DNA from: Lantana camara
Lineage: Eukaryota > Streptophyta > Magnoliopsida > Lamiales > Verbenaceae
Direction of reading: 5' to 3'
Assembly (NCBI GenBank): GCA_037501455.1
Contig: JAZIFV010000147.1
Coordinates: 1 to 64,000 of the forward strand
DNA length: 64,000 bases
Every line of letters starts with the position of its first letter. Within the stretch, counting starts at the first letter, position 1. Of this stretch, positions 1 to 10,614 are shown piece by piece. Below the pieces are notes generated by a model, which made no database searches, was not told the origin of the DNA, and was given only the letters and a program-made list of their open reading frames with translations. The translations under genes and the position numbers were made by a program.

Positions 1-933
1 TCAAGGGTTGCGGGAAGAAACTGGAAGGCAGTGAGTTTAGCTGAAGTTTGTGGTTTGTGGGAGGGTTAGTTCGGTTAGGGCATAGTATATCAGGTTAGGT
101 GCTTGAGTTAGGGTTCCATAGCCTCCAACCACGGTTAATTTGGTTAAAGATTGGATGAGATATGGCCATTTTAGTAACAAAGGGTCAGATTTGTCGCCGT
201 TTCGTTTTTCGGTTGAATTTCGGAGGTTCAAATGACGTTAGAAAAATATAAGGCTAAGTTTACTAAACTCGAATCTTCGTTACGAGTTCAGCGAAGTTGA
301 CGGAACTCGAATCCGAGTTCCCGAGCTCAAGATATTAAATACGGAACCAAGGGTGCGCTAATTGCTCATTAGCCCCCGACTTGGATTCCAAAATTCAATT
401 TAAATTGGAAACATAAGCAAATAAATCCGAAAATGCGAAACGAACAAATATACATATACAAGACACGTATAAGTTCAACATACCAAATTTGCATGAAATT
501 CCGGTATCAATTCATATAGAAACGAAGCACTCAAACGCGATCAAACAATAAAAGCCATAACATTAACTTAAATAAACAACTAAATTCGTTCATAATATAT
601 TATATATAATATACATGCATACGTATATAATATATATAATTACATGCATGCAAATATATATGTTATAATTATAAAATGCATGCAAATATGATATATAAGT
701 ATTACATGCATGCATAATTAAATCCATGCACACACGTACACACACACATATATATATATATATATATTTATATTATATAATGTAATTAATTTTAATAACA
801 TTAAATTAAATAATTAACATTTAATATAATTAAAATAAAATTTAAATACATAAAACACGTATAATTAATTATTTCGCGCATTTTGGTAAACAATTACGTC
901 ATACCTGTACGGCCGAAATATCGGGGCGTCACA
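1..933 (-). mobile_element. LTR fragment, family D/F, minus strand, cut by window edge
   Basis: Read on the minus strand this begins TGTGACGCCCCGATATTT at 933 and runs left off the window. The inner sequence matches the LTR ending at 62098: both have GACGTA...TTTACCAA close to the LTR start, and both have AGCCCCCGACTTGG and a GAGTTCCCGAGCTC-type motif (372-385 and 316-339 here; 61752-61765 and 61687-61713 there). It abuts LTR A at GATAGAGCATG, which in the other LTR-A copy (from 7219) lies about 835 bp into the LTR. So this is an insertion into the 5' LTR of element A, whose first part lies off the left edge. The target duplication cannot be checked. No gene is seen. Confidence 0.75.
733..770. 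repeat. (CA)n/(TA)n microsatellite
   Basis: A short CA tract runs into an uninterrupted TA tract inside AT-rich LTR sequence. It has no coding meaning. Similar TA tracts occur in several LTRs of this window. Confidence 0.85.
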
Positions 934-1065
934 GGATAGAGCATGTTTATATGAACTTATGGCTTGAATTTGAAGTGTTTTGGTTGAGTTTTGAGGTGGT
1001 TTTGATCATTTTTGGTTCCTCCCGTGTTTAGCCCTGTTTTGCTTTGCCTTTGCTGCCTGGAAGGT

Positions 1066-1187
1066 CTACCCGGACGGGTAGATTTTTGCACTAAAAAGTA
1101 CCCGGGCAGGTACTTTAGTGCATAAAATTTTCTGCACTGCTCTCCCCGGCTGGGTAAATTTCTTACCTGTTTTTCCCCGGCCGGGTA
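1066..1187 (+). promoter_or_regulatory. cluster of four palindromes, LTR A type
   Basis: CTACCCGGACGGGTAG (1066-1081) has perfect 7-bp arms. The second, GTACCCGGGCAGGTAC (1098-1113), sits inside a larger near-palindrome, 1088-1121, whose outer arms are GCACTAAA and TTTAGTGC. Two weaker CCCCGG...GGGTA units follow near 1143-1156 and 1173-1187. In the 3' LTR (7365-7465) the first two are fused by a deletion. The role is unknown; DNA-bound factor sites or RNA hairpins are both possible. Families B, C and F carry clusters of different sequence. Confidence 0.7.
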
Positions 1188-3025
1188 GGCCCTCATACGA
1201 CCTCAAATTTAGCTGATTTTTTGACACAATCAACCTTTTTGAGTCTAGAACAATCTCCAATTGGAATCACACCAAAATTCATTCTAGATTGCGAGTTATA
1301 ATCATTTTAATTTGGTTTCGCCACTTCGCCGAGATTGTGCATTCGTTCAACTTCAAACTTACGCCATTTTCGCCTCGCTTTGAACCATGATTCGAGCCAC
1401 CTACCATTTTAAAGATTTATGTTTTTACTTTCATTTCCAAGAAAAAAACTTAATTCCCATTTCTCAAACTCAAGTTATGATCATTTTCCTACAGCTTGTG
1501 CATCTAGGAAAACTGTCAGCTTTAGCCCATTTTCACTCGGAATCTCTTTTTGTGTTCTTATTCTATTTTTCTCGTACCTTTCCACCTCCGAACTCATTCC
1601 TAACTTGTTTTAGCATTTGTAAGTGTATGTATTTGCTCTTTTTATTCATTTTATGTTTCTTAAGTAATGTGAGTTGTTTGCACGAATCGCTCATGCGCCT
1701 TATTATGTTTTTAGATGCTTCATTACGCATTAATTGTGCACATGAACATATTTTAATACATATTATGAATTTGTTAAGCTATGATATGTGTGTTTTTGCA
1801 CGTCTTGTATGAATTTGATACGTGTATGAGCTTTTGACTAAGTTTTTGCATCTCTTATGTGACTAAGCATATACCGTGCATCTATATGGTTCGTCCTCGA
1901 GTCTAAGTTTTGCATATTGTCTTCAGTTTGTCCAGGTGCACCCGGGATGGTGTTTCGTGATCCGAGTTGATTCCGGGGTGAATCATTTATCTCCTTCTTA
2001 GCCACGTCGGTGTAAGCTGAGGGTTAGGATCTTTTCTTTTAGATAAGCGACCTATGGCCTTAATGTGATGTTTTTTCACCCCGCATGCGAATATATACTA
2101 TATGTATATTAAATATGTGTGTTATAATATGTTATGAATCTTGTTAATTCGATTTAATATGAATTCTTCTAAAATTATACGTATGAGCGCATATAAGCTT
2201 AAAATGGTTTTGCAACGAGGCAATGCTCCAAATCGTGTGGTGTCAATCGACCTATGGATCTCCCTCAGCATATTATGAATTTGGAAGACACAAAAACGTA
2301 CGTGTATAGCATATGCCGAGTTGCATGGTAAGGTACGTTTCTTAAGTATAAATCGTATGTTTCTAGGATTCGCGAGTTAGGTATGTTTCTTATGAGTCTT
2401 ATGTTTCCTTACAAATCTTACGAATCCCTGGGCCCAGAGGCTTGGGTAAGTACGCCCGAGGCGGTGTTGGGCCGACGGGTTAAGCCTGTGCACGTGCTCC
2501 TTAAGGAACGTTGCGGGATCGCTACCCCACGTATAGGTATCGAGTTGCACGATGTGGGCCCGTAACCCGCGTGCAGACTTCCGGAGATGGTGGATGGAAT
2601 ACGGGAATATGAGTCGTATGAATTTTATGTATTTATGTTTCATTATGTTTCTTATGAATTCTTTTATTATTAAGTAAAGTTGACCCATACTCGTCGGGTA
2701 ATTTAAGTTTGTTTTATTATGTTGATTATGAAATGGGATAGGGGATTTTGTATTCAATATGAGATTTCTACGCTAAACTATGAATCGATCTGAATATAAG
2801 AATCCTTATGAGTTTTAATTATGAATCTTTATGAGTTTTAATATGAATCCATATGCGTTTTTGAATCTATGAATCCTTACGAGTTTTCAAACTTAAGAAT
2901 ATACGAATATATGAATAAGTATGAGTACTTTTGGAAGATGGCTTTGGTATGTAAAACCCTATTCCTGGTTCATAGTCTTTTGTTTAATACGTGTTTTGCT
3001 CTATATGTAGATACGTGTTGGGTGT

Positions 3026-3083
3026 GCGTTAGCCCCCCACACTCAGTCGAGTTGTAGACTGACCCCTCTCTTTTCCCCCTCAG
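3026..3083 (+). promoter_or_regulatory. conserved LTR module: hairpin with branch-point-like CTGAC, pyrimidine tract, acceptor-like CAG
   Basis: GTTAGCCCCCC is followed by CAGTC (3044-3048), an 8-nt loop and GACTG (3057-3061), then ACCCCTCTCTTTTCCCCCTCAG with AG at 3082-3083. CTGAC in the 3' arm fits the plant branch-point consensus, 22 nt before the AG. The same arrangement is at 9321-9360 in the 3' LTR. Confidence 0.55.
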
Positions 3084-3562
3084 TTGCCGATGCTAGGTTT
3101 GGGTTCGTGCTAGACGGCGGTCTTCCTTTGAGTCGTTCCGGTCGAGTCTTTACATTCTGCATCTTCATTACTTTTGCCTTTTCATTCTGAGGTCATGTAT
3201 AAGTTTGTAATATGATTCAAATTTGATATGCGTATGATTAGAATTGCCCTTGCTGGGCCTTACTTTATGTCCCAAAACTTGGCCTGTGCGCCCAAGTTTG
3301 CATGTGGCGTGTATGCTTTAAGTTCTGCTAGCCCGTGCCCTTGCATGTGTGTATGTTGATGTTGTGCTTCCGCTTCTGGTTTTTTTTGAATTGTTGCGCA
3401 CTCTGTTTCAGGGTCTAGACCGCCTAGCTTAGGTGTGTTTTTTTTTTTTTGTTATCCATTCGTCATGGCTTGGTGCGTGAGCGGAGCTCCCATTTCGTAA
3501 CACGTGTCGGGCTATGGTGCGGTGGATGTGGTGCTGCTCGCTCTGGGTGCTACATCTTATAG

Positions 3563-3575
3563 TGGTATCAGAGCC
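3563..3575 (+). other. primer-binding site of element A (initiator tRNA-Met)
   Basis: TGGTATCAGAGCC is the usual plant LTR-retrotransposon site complementary to the 3' end of initiator tRNA-Met. It starts 8 bp after the LTR end TACA. Confidence 0.9.
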
Positions 3576-3824
3576 CTGGGTTGCAAAACCAGGGCTCAGA
3601 GTTGTGTTGTATCGGTCTAAGTCGAACGACATAGAACAATGTAGTTATGTTCTTGTATTTGCATCATGATTCAATATGCTATACGTTTGAATTTTATCAT
3701 TTTGTTAATTTTATATTACGTGAGGCATTGCATTTTTCTAATTGCTCTTACTTGATTTAATTATGTGTCATCCTCACATACTAACCGGCATGCATATATC
3801 TATATAAGTTGTGGGATTTTCAGG

Positions 3825-4740
3825 ATGCCACCACATCGATCAGATTTCGGTTAACGACCCCATCTACATCCTTAAAACCGAGAGCAACCGTCAACCGAAG
3901 CACCATCTATGAATCTGATGCCAACCTTATATCAGTACTTCAGGGCCTTTAATCCTCCCCTGTTTAGAGAAGGCGATGATATCCGAGCCGAAGAATGGAT
4001 TTTTGAGATTGAGAGTATCTTTGAAGTATGGCCGTGTAACTCCCAAGATCCATGGCTTGCCTTGCTATTCTACTTCTACAGGGACAAGTAAGACATCGGT
4101 GGAAAAGAATTGCCCTACAGATTGAAGCAACAAGCGAAGTATTGATATGTGATACATTCGTTTGGGAGTTTAGGAAGAGGTACACACCGACCATATTACG
4201 AGACCGAATATTCGAGGAGTTCCTTATCTTAAAATAAGGTGACAAAATGGTCATGGAGTACCTTGAAGAGTTCGAGAGGTTAGGCACTTATGTGCCTCAT
4301 ATTATGGATAATGAGGAGATGAAGACTTGGTACTACATGGAAGGACTTCGGGATGAGTTTAAGGAGGCCTTAAACATGGAGGATATGAGCACATGTGATA
4401 AAGCTACAGAGAAAGCTTTAAAGGTCGAAATCAAACAAGAGGCAACGAAGAAGAGAATTCGTGATTAAGAGATGAGTTAGGATTTTGCTCAACCTACAAG
4501 TAGAGGAAAAATCCCAACATTCCGGTACTCAAATTAAAAAGGAGATTCGTGGAAAGAAGCATAAGGCCGGGAGTCCTTCAAAAATTAAGAAAAGGGCCTC
4601 AGCCGTGCGCTTATTGTGGGGGAACTAACCACGCCTACAATGTGTGTTGGGATAGGCTGAAGAAGTTCTATGCGTGTGGATCAAAGGAACATATTGTTTC
4701 CGACTAAGATCAATGAAAGGCTAACAAACAATGGATGCGT
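3825..4740 (+). pseudogene. broken gag of element A
   Basis: Gag is the capsid/nucleocapsid polyprotein of LTR retrotransposons. A start MPPHRS at 3825 hits a stop within ten codons. Later frames keep capsid-like sequence: FNPPLFREGDD and AEEWIFEIESIF (about 3950-4020), then EYLEEFERLGTYVPHI and KTWYYMEGLRDEFKEAL (4247-4400). A first zinc knuckle is intact as CX2CX4HX4C (CAYCGGTNHAYNVC, about 4608-4650). The second has lost a cysteine (YACGSKEH). Several frameshifts and stops separate these pieces, so no complete protein can be made. It follows the PBS and leader directly, as expected for gag, but no protease or pol follows. Confidence 0.8.
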
Positions 4741-6370
4741 GAACAAAGGCTTCAATTTGGAAACCAACATGGATCTGAGGATGGAGGTATTCGCATTCAT
4801 GGCACGTGCATTCACGAATTTAAAATTTCTGTAATTATTTACCTATCGTGTTATCATTGCTATTTCTAACATTCTTGCGCCTTCAGTGGAAATTATGTGA
4901 TGCATAGCATCGGCATTATAACCTAACATGCATATTCAATGTTTATTTGATAGAATTTCACTTCTTTCGACCTTCAAGTTTTGAATGCAATGAAGTTGGA
5001 AGAAATAGTTAGGGTAAAGGTCGAATTTGAGATTCCCCTTTTGGGATCGGGTTGAAGATTGTAGGATGATACGAAGATAGTGTAGAAAAAAAAAATGGTT
5101 TGGAAAGCCGAAACGAGGTTGGAGATTAGGAGAACGGAGTACACCTTGAAGGAAGGTCAAGTTTGAAGGAGGATTATTCTACCCGGGCATAAGGCGTGAT
5201 TTATTAAGAATCCGGGTGCAAGGAGTAACAGAGATACCAGAGCTAATCCGTGATAAACATTTGGGGGAAGAAGTATTGAGGAGTCCCTCTAACGACGTAG
5301 TCTAAACAAACTCAACAAAGATTAACTCGGAGAAAAATATTTGATCAATCAAGATTCCGAGAGCATGGTATTTAACCATGCCTTTGGAAAAGAGAATTGA
5401 AGAAGATTGAAGGCCTTGTTTGGGTTTCCGGGACTCCAGAATTTCCAAGAAGAAGGGTGCCAACCGTGGGGAAATAGTTCCAAACCCGAAGGAACATTTT
5501 CATGGGATAATTATAATTATGGAGCGAGGCAAATTCTCAAAATTCATACGAGATGAGCGAAAGAATTAGGACTATGAGAGTGAAGATGAGGTATCGGACT
5601 CATAAATCATATGAAGAATTATAATGAGTAACCAAAGTCCGACAAATTCAAGTTTTACAGGAATATGTTCAAGACTAAGAGAACACTTAAAAGGTTATGG
5701 GTGGAATTCAAGGGATTTTTTAAGATAGGCAACAACTATGAAGGAAGACCTGGATGATGTTGTCGCACAAGGTGCATTGGGAATTTCGAGACATGTTTGT
5801 GGGCTAAGAGACCTCAACTATTATGACATCAACATAAAATCATATTTCCCACTTCGGGGAACGGTACACTAAAACATACATGTCACGTGCATCATGCATC
5901 TTTAGTTTTGTTTTGTGTTTTAAGTGTTCGAGAGTGTTGCTTCGGTAATATGAGGGTCGAGCTTTGCAATAATTCAACAAGCCTCTTTGAAGAGTCGGTG
6001 ATGTAAGAAGAGGGTTCGGACGTTAGACACTTCGGACCCCGGATCGTGGACGAAGAGGAGATTCAGTTTGAGCTTGGTTATATAAGTGGCATGAGTTGTA
6101 ACTATGCCCTTTGAGAGAACACCGAGCTCGAAACTTGACTCAAATGAACTCAAACGGTGAGAGTTGAATCTATTTTAGACCCTCTTTATCGTTCGAATTG
6201 ATCGAGCAATTTAAATGACCGGGTTAATTTGAAGATTCAAACCCCTTGTGCTTGAAGACATTTCTCGAGCTAACCCTTGTCGGGACGTCATGAACCTCGA
6301 ACTTGGGTAAATACGGGAAGTTGTTCGAGCTTGAAACACGAGCAGGCGAACCTGGGGACCGGGTTCTCTT
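4741..6370 (+). other. non-coding internal region of element A
   Basis: This 1.6 kb between broken gag and polypurine tract shows no RT, RNase H or integrase motif in any frame, so the element is non-autonomous (LARD-like). Two boxes containing CACGTGCAT, at about 4799 and 5883, and a conserved block around 4800-4975 are shared with the internal region of element D near 51045-51220 and 52385. Confidence 0.65.
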
Positions 6371-6383
6371 AAGGGGAGGAGAT
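6371..6383 (+). other. polypurine tract of element A
   Basis: AAGGGGAGGAGAT lies immediately before the 3' LTR start TGTGACACCCCG. This is the plus-strand primer position of an LTR retrotransposon. Confidence 0.85.
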
Positions 6384-6785
6384 TGTGACACCCCGTTTTC
6401 TCGGCAATCCAGGTACGATGTTACGAGAGAGTTTAATTCCATAATTTCATGACTTATGTGCTATTAGCATGCTTTAAGTGTTAATTTGTATTTTATTTAA
6501 TTAAGTCCGAATTAGAATTTAATAAAATGTATTTGGACTCAATCGTCCAATATTTACAAATTAGGGACCTAATTCTAATTAGGGTGTTTGAGCCTCCTGG
6601 CTACCTTGAGCTCGGGAATTCGAATTCGAATTTCGACCTTGTCATTGAGTTCGTTTCGATGATTCGGATTCGATGAAATTAACCTTATAATTTTCTAAGT
6701 CGTTTGATACCCATACCGTTTTAAAATCCGATCCGAGTGGACCGGATCCTTTTTGACCCGACCCGTTATCCGACCCATTTCAGCC

Positions 6786-6932
6786 CTTTATAGCTGAAAA
6801 TATCTCCCTTTCTCTCCCCATTTTGGATCGATAAAAGAACAAGGCTCAGAAGAGAAGAAAGCCCTTGGCCATTCAAGCTTTGGCTCAAGCTTGTGCTCTA
6901 TCCGACCACCCGATCGAAGAACCAAGGTAAGC
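6786..6932 (+). promoter_or_regulatory. TATA-like box, leader and splice-donor-like site in LTR A
   Basis: CTTTATAGC (about 6786) is followed by pyrimidine-rich TCTCCCTTTCTCTCCCC, a probable start region. About 130 nt later comes ACCAAG|GTAAGC, a good plant donor. The minus-strand LTR at 12434-19534 carries the near-identical GCCAAG|GTAAGC. This is assigned by motif only. Confidence 0.45.
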
Positions 6933-7364
6933 AATGTATTCCTCTTTTTGAGTGCTTCCATTTCTCCCGATTGAAACTTATTTTAAATGCTTGTTTCCAT
7001 ACCTTTCTTGAAGATGATGAATAGTGTTGGTATGTGAAAATTTGCTCCCTTGCCCTCATACTTGAGTAATATGTTCCAAGATTGATATATGTTGTTCTTG
7101 TGAGCTAATATGATTCGTATTTATTGAATTTGAAGTTATTGGTTGAAGCTTGAATGTTTAGCCATTGTTGGAGCATCAAAGCTTGGAAATGGCAATTTGA
7201 TGTATACTTGATTTCATGCCTTAAGTTTGAGATATGTGATAGAGCATGTTTATATGAACTTATGGCTTGAATTTGAAGTGTTTTGGTTGAGTTTTGAGGT
7301 GGTTTTGATCATTTTTGGTTCCTCCCATGTTTAGCCCTGTTTTGCTTCGCCTTTGCTGCCTGGA

Positions 7365-7465
7365 AGGTCTACCCGGGCGGGGCGGGTACTTTAGTGCAAA
7401 AAGTTTTCTACACTGCTCTCCCCGGTCGGGTAAATTTCTTCCTTGTTTTTCCCCGGCCGGGAACC
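7365..7465 (+). promoter_or_regulatory. palindrome cluster, 3' LTR copy of element A
   Basis: This corresponds to 1066-1187. The first two palindromes are fused (CTACCCGGGCGGGGCGGGTA) by a deletion of about 30 bp. CCCCGGTCGGGTAAA and CCCCGGCCGGGAA remain. Confidence 0.65.
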
Positions 7466-9830
7466 CCCTCATACGACCTCCAATTGAGCTGATTTTTTGA
7501 CACAATGAAACGTTTTGAGTCTAGAACAATCTCCAATTGGAATCACCCCAAAATTCGTTCTAGACTGCGAGTTATAATCATTTTAATTTGGTGTCACCAC
7601 GTCACCGAGATTCTGCATTCGTTCAACTTCAAACCTACGCCATTTTCGCCTCGCTTTGAACCATGTTTTGAGCCACCTACCATTTTAAAGATGTATGTTT
7701 CTAATTTCATTTCCAACAAACAAAACTTAATTCCCATTTCTCAAACTCAAGTTATGATCATTTTCCTACAGCTTGTCCATCTTGGAAAACTGTCAGCTTT
7801 AGCCCATTTTCATTCGAAATCTCTTTGTGTGTTCTTATTCTATTTTTCTCGTACCTTTCCACCTCCGAACTCATTCCTAACTTGTTTTAGCATATGTAAG
7901 TGTATGTATTTGCTCTTTTTAAGCATTTTATGTTTCTTAAGTAATGTGAGTTGTTTGCACGAATCGCTTATGCGCCTCGTTATGTTTTTAGATGCTTCAT
8001 TACGCATTAATTGTGCACATGAACATGCTTTAATGCATATTATGAATTTGCTAAGCTATGATATGTGTGTTTTTGCACGTCTTGTATGAATTTGATACAT
8101 GTATGAGCTTTTGACTAAGTATTTGCATCTCTTATGTGACTAAGCATATGCCGTGCGTCTATATGGTTCGTCCTCGAGTCTAAGTTTTGCATATTGTCTT
8201 TAGTTTGTCCAGGTGCACCCGGGGTGGTGTTTCTTGATCCGAGTTGATTCCGGGGTGAATCATTTATCTCGTTCTTGGCCACGTCGGTGTAAGGTGAGGG
8301 TTAGGATCTTTTCTTTTAGATAAGCGACCTATGACCTTAATGTGATGTTTTTCCACCCCGCATGCGAATATATACTATATGTATATTAAATATGTGTCTT
8401 CTAATATTTTATGAATCTTCTTAATTCGATTTAATAAGAATTCTTCTGAAATTATACGTATGGGCGCATATAAGCTTAAAATGGTTTTGCAACGAGGCTA
8501 TGCTCCAAACCGTGTGGTGTCAAGCGAACTATGGATCTCCCTCAGCATATTATGAATTTGGAAGACACTGAGAGGTACGTGTATAGCATATGCCGAGTTG
8601 CACGGTAAGGTATGTTTCTTAAGTATAAATCGTATTTTTCTAGGATTCGCGAGTTAGGTATGTTTCTTATGAGTCTTATGTTTCCTTATGAATCTTACGA
8701 ATCCCTGGGCCCCGGAGGCGTGGGTAAGGACGCCCGAGGTGGTGTTGGGCCGCGAGGTTAAGCCTGTGCACGTGCTCCTTAAGGTAAGTTACGGGATCAC
8801 TACCCCACGTATAGGTATCGAGTTGCACGATAAGGGCCCGTAACCCTCGTGCAGACTTCCGGAGAAGGTGGATGGAATACGGGAATATGAGTCGTATGAA
8901 TTTTATGTATTTATGTTTCATTATGTTTCTTATGAATTCTTTTATTATGAAGTAAAGTTGACCCATACTCGTCGGGTAATTTAAGTTTGTTTTATTATGT
9001 TGATTATGAAACGGGATAGGAGAGTTTGTTTTCAATATAAGATTTCTACGCTAAACTATGAATCGATATGAATATAAGAATCCTTATGAGTTTTAATTAT
9101 GAATCTTTATGAGTTTTAATATGTTTCCATATGCTTTTTTAATCTATGAATCCTTACGAGTTTTCAAACTTAAGAATATACGAATATATGAATAAGTATG
9201 AGTACTTTTGGAAATTGGCTTTGGTATGGAAAATCCTATTCTCGGTTCATAGTCTTTTGTTTAATACGTGTTTTGCTCTATATGTAGATACCTGTTGGGT
9301 GTGCGTTAGCCCCCCTCACTCAGTCGAGTTGTAGACTGACCCCTCTCTTTTCCCCCTCAGTTGCCGGTGCTAGGTTTGGGTTCGTGCTAGGCTACGGTTT
9401 TCTTTTGAGTCATTCCGGTCGAGTCTTTACATTCTGCATCTTCATTAGTTTTGCCTTTTCATTCTGAGGTTATGTATAAGTTTGTAATATGATTCAAATT
9501 TGATATGAGTGTGATTAGAATTGCCCTTGCTAGGCCTTACTTTATGTCCCAAAACTTGGCCTGTGTGCCCAAGTTTGCATGTGGTGTGTATGCTTTGAAT
9601 TCTGCTGGCCCGTGGCCTTGCATGTATGTTTGTTGATCCTGTGCTTCTGCTTCTGTTTTTTTTTTTGAATTGTTGAGCACTCTGTTTCAGGGTCTAGACC
9701 GCCTAGCTTAGGTGTTTTTTTTTTTTATCATCCGTTCTCCATGGCTTGGTGTGTGAGCGGAGCTCCCATTTCATAACACGTGTCGGGCTATGGTGCGGGG
9801 GATGTGGTGCTCCTCGCTCGGGGTGATACA

Positions 9831-10023
9831 TCTTAAAGATTAAATGTATTTGGACTCAATCATCTAATATTTACAAATTAGGGACCTAATTCTAATTCGT
9901 ACTTAATTAAATAAATTACAAATTGACACATAAAGCATGCTAATAGCACATAAGTCATGAAATTATGGAATTAAAATGTCCCGTAACGTTATACCTGGAT
10001 TGCCGAGAAGAAGGGATGTCACA
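9831..10023 (-). mobile_element. rearranged LTR-A debris, mostly inverted
   Basis: 9897-10023 is the reverse complement of the first ~127 bp of LTR A, starting TGTGACATCCC at 10023. 9839-9896 matches LTR A near 6521-6580 in direct orientation. The switch falls at the inverted arms AATTAGAATT/AATTCTAATT that exist in LTR A. The first 8 bp, TCTTAAAG, resemble the LTR-PBS spacer of elements A and D. The fragment replaces the first ~790 bp of LTR B. Confidence 0.7.
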
Positions 10024-10526
10024 CATGAACTAGGGTTTGAATTTTTATGAGTTTAATCCATGTTTTCTTGATGAATTCGTGTTCTAAGTATGCTATTTGG
10101 ACCCTAGAAGCATGTTTAGGTTGGATTCCATCTATTCTCTTGATTTCACTATTTTTGAGTTTTTTAAGATTTGAAGAAATTCGTGCATGTCCAAGATTTA
10201 TTTGATTTCTTGCAAGTTTGGTGTTGTAGAATGATGCTTAAGTTTTTCTGAAGTTTGGAATCAATTTTAGTTGAATTAATGCTAGGATTAGAGATTCACC
10301 ATCGAAGAGCATGCTTGGACTAATGAAGCTTTTATGCATATATGTAATTCTTGCTTAAATGATATAATTCTTGGATTTTATGCTTATGTTATGTTCTTAT
10401 ATAATGTATGAATGTTTTATGTTGCTTACTTGAGGTTTTGGAAGCTTAGTTTCAAGTTTTGGGATGTTTTGAAATCATTCCCTTCGAGTTCCAACTTGTT
10501 TTCGCGTTTTTTTGTTTCTGGGCAGG

Positions 10527-10614
10527 ATCCACCGGGGTGGATTTTATGCAGTAGCTTCTGGACCAAATCCACAGGGGTAAATTTTTGTGTGGAATAAATC
10601 CACGATCGTGGATT
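10527..10614 (+). promoter_or_regulatory. palindrome cluster, LTR B type
   Basis: ATCCACCGGGGTGGAT (10527-10542) has strong arms; AATCCACAGGGGTAAATT (10566-10583) is eroded; AATCCACGATCGTGGATT (10597-10614) is a perfect 18-bp palindrome. Spacing is about 31-39 bp start to start. The 3' LTR copy (about 25794-25877) keeps the set with mutations. Confidence 0.75.

Larger units (their letters stand above)
934..3554 (+). mobile_element. 5' LTR of element A (first part outside the window)
   Basis: This is nearly collinear with 7219-9830, the 3' LTR of the same element, including the palindrome cluster, the GTTAGCCCCCC motif and the terminal GTGCTACA. It ends at 3554 and is followed after 8 bp by the primer-binding site. 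The first ~835 bp expected from the 3' copy are missing because another LTR (1-933) is inserted. There are scattered substitutions and small indels against the 3' LTR, so the element is not new. Short open frames here are present in both LTR copies but have no recognisable product, and I do not annotate them as genes. Confidence 0.85.
6384..9830 (+). mobile_element. 3' LTR of element A
   Basis: This 3447-bp LTR starts TGTGACACCCCG and ends GGGTGATACA. Layout: a promoter-like zone with CTTTATAG at about 6786, a donor-like CCAAG|GTAAGC at 6926/6927, the palindrome cluster at 7365-7465, GTTAGCCCCCC with hairpin at 9306-9338, an acceptor-like CAG at 9358-9360, then a GC-richer terminal module containing GCTAGG. 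It is 3' of a PPT and pairs with 934-3554. The 8 bp after its end (TCTTAAAG) look like the start of an internal region rather than host flank. Confidence 0.85.

Noticed and set aside
2377..2757. 126-codon minus-strand frame in LTR A, with a 119-codon match at 8676-9035
   Set aside because: Present twice only because it lies in both LTRs. Length and C-terminus differ and no domain is visible.
3555..3600. tRNA gene suggested by TGGTATCAGAGCC
   Set aside because: It is the retrotransposon primer-binding site, only complementary to the tRNA 3' end; no cloverleaf is present.
7505..8089. 194-codon plus-strand frame in the 3' LTR of A with a 141-codon match at 1387-1812
   Set aside because: It spans the predicted intron, is phenylalanine- and leucine-rich from T-rich DNA, and its start differs between the two LTR copies.
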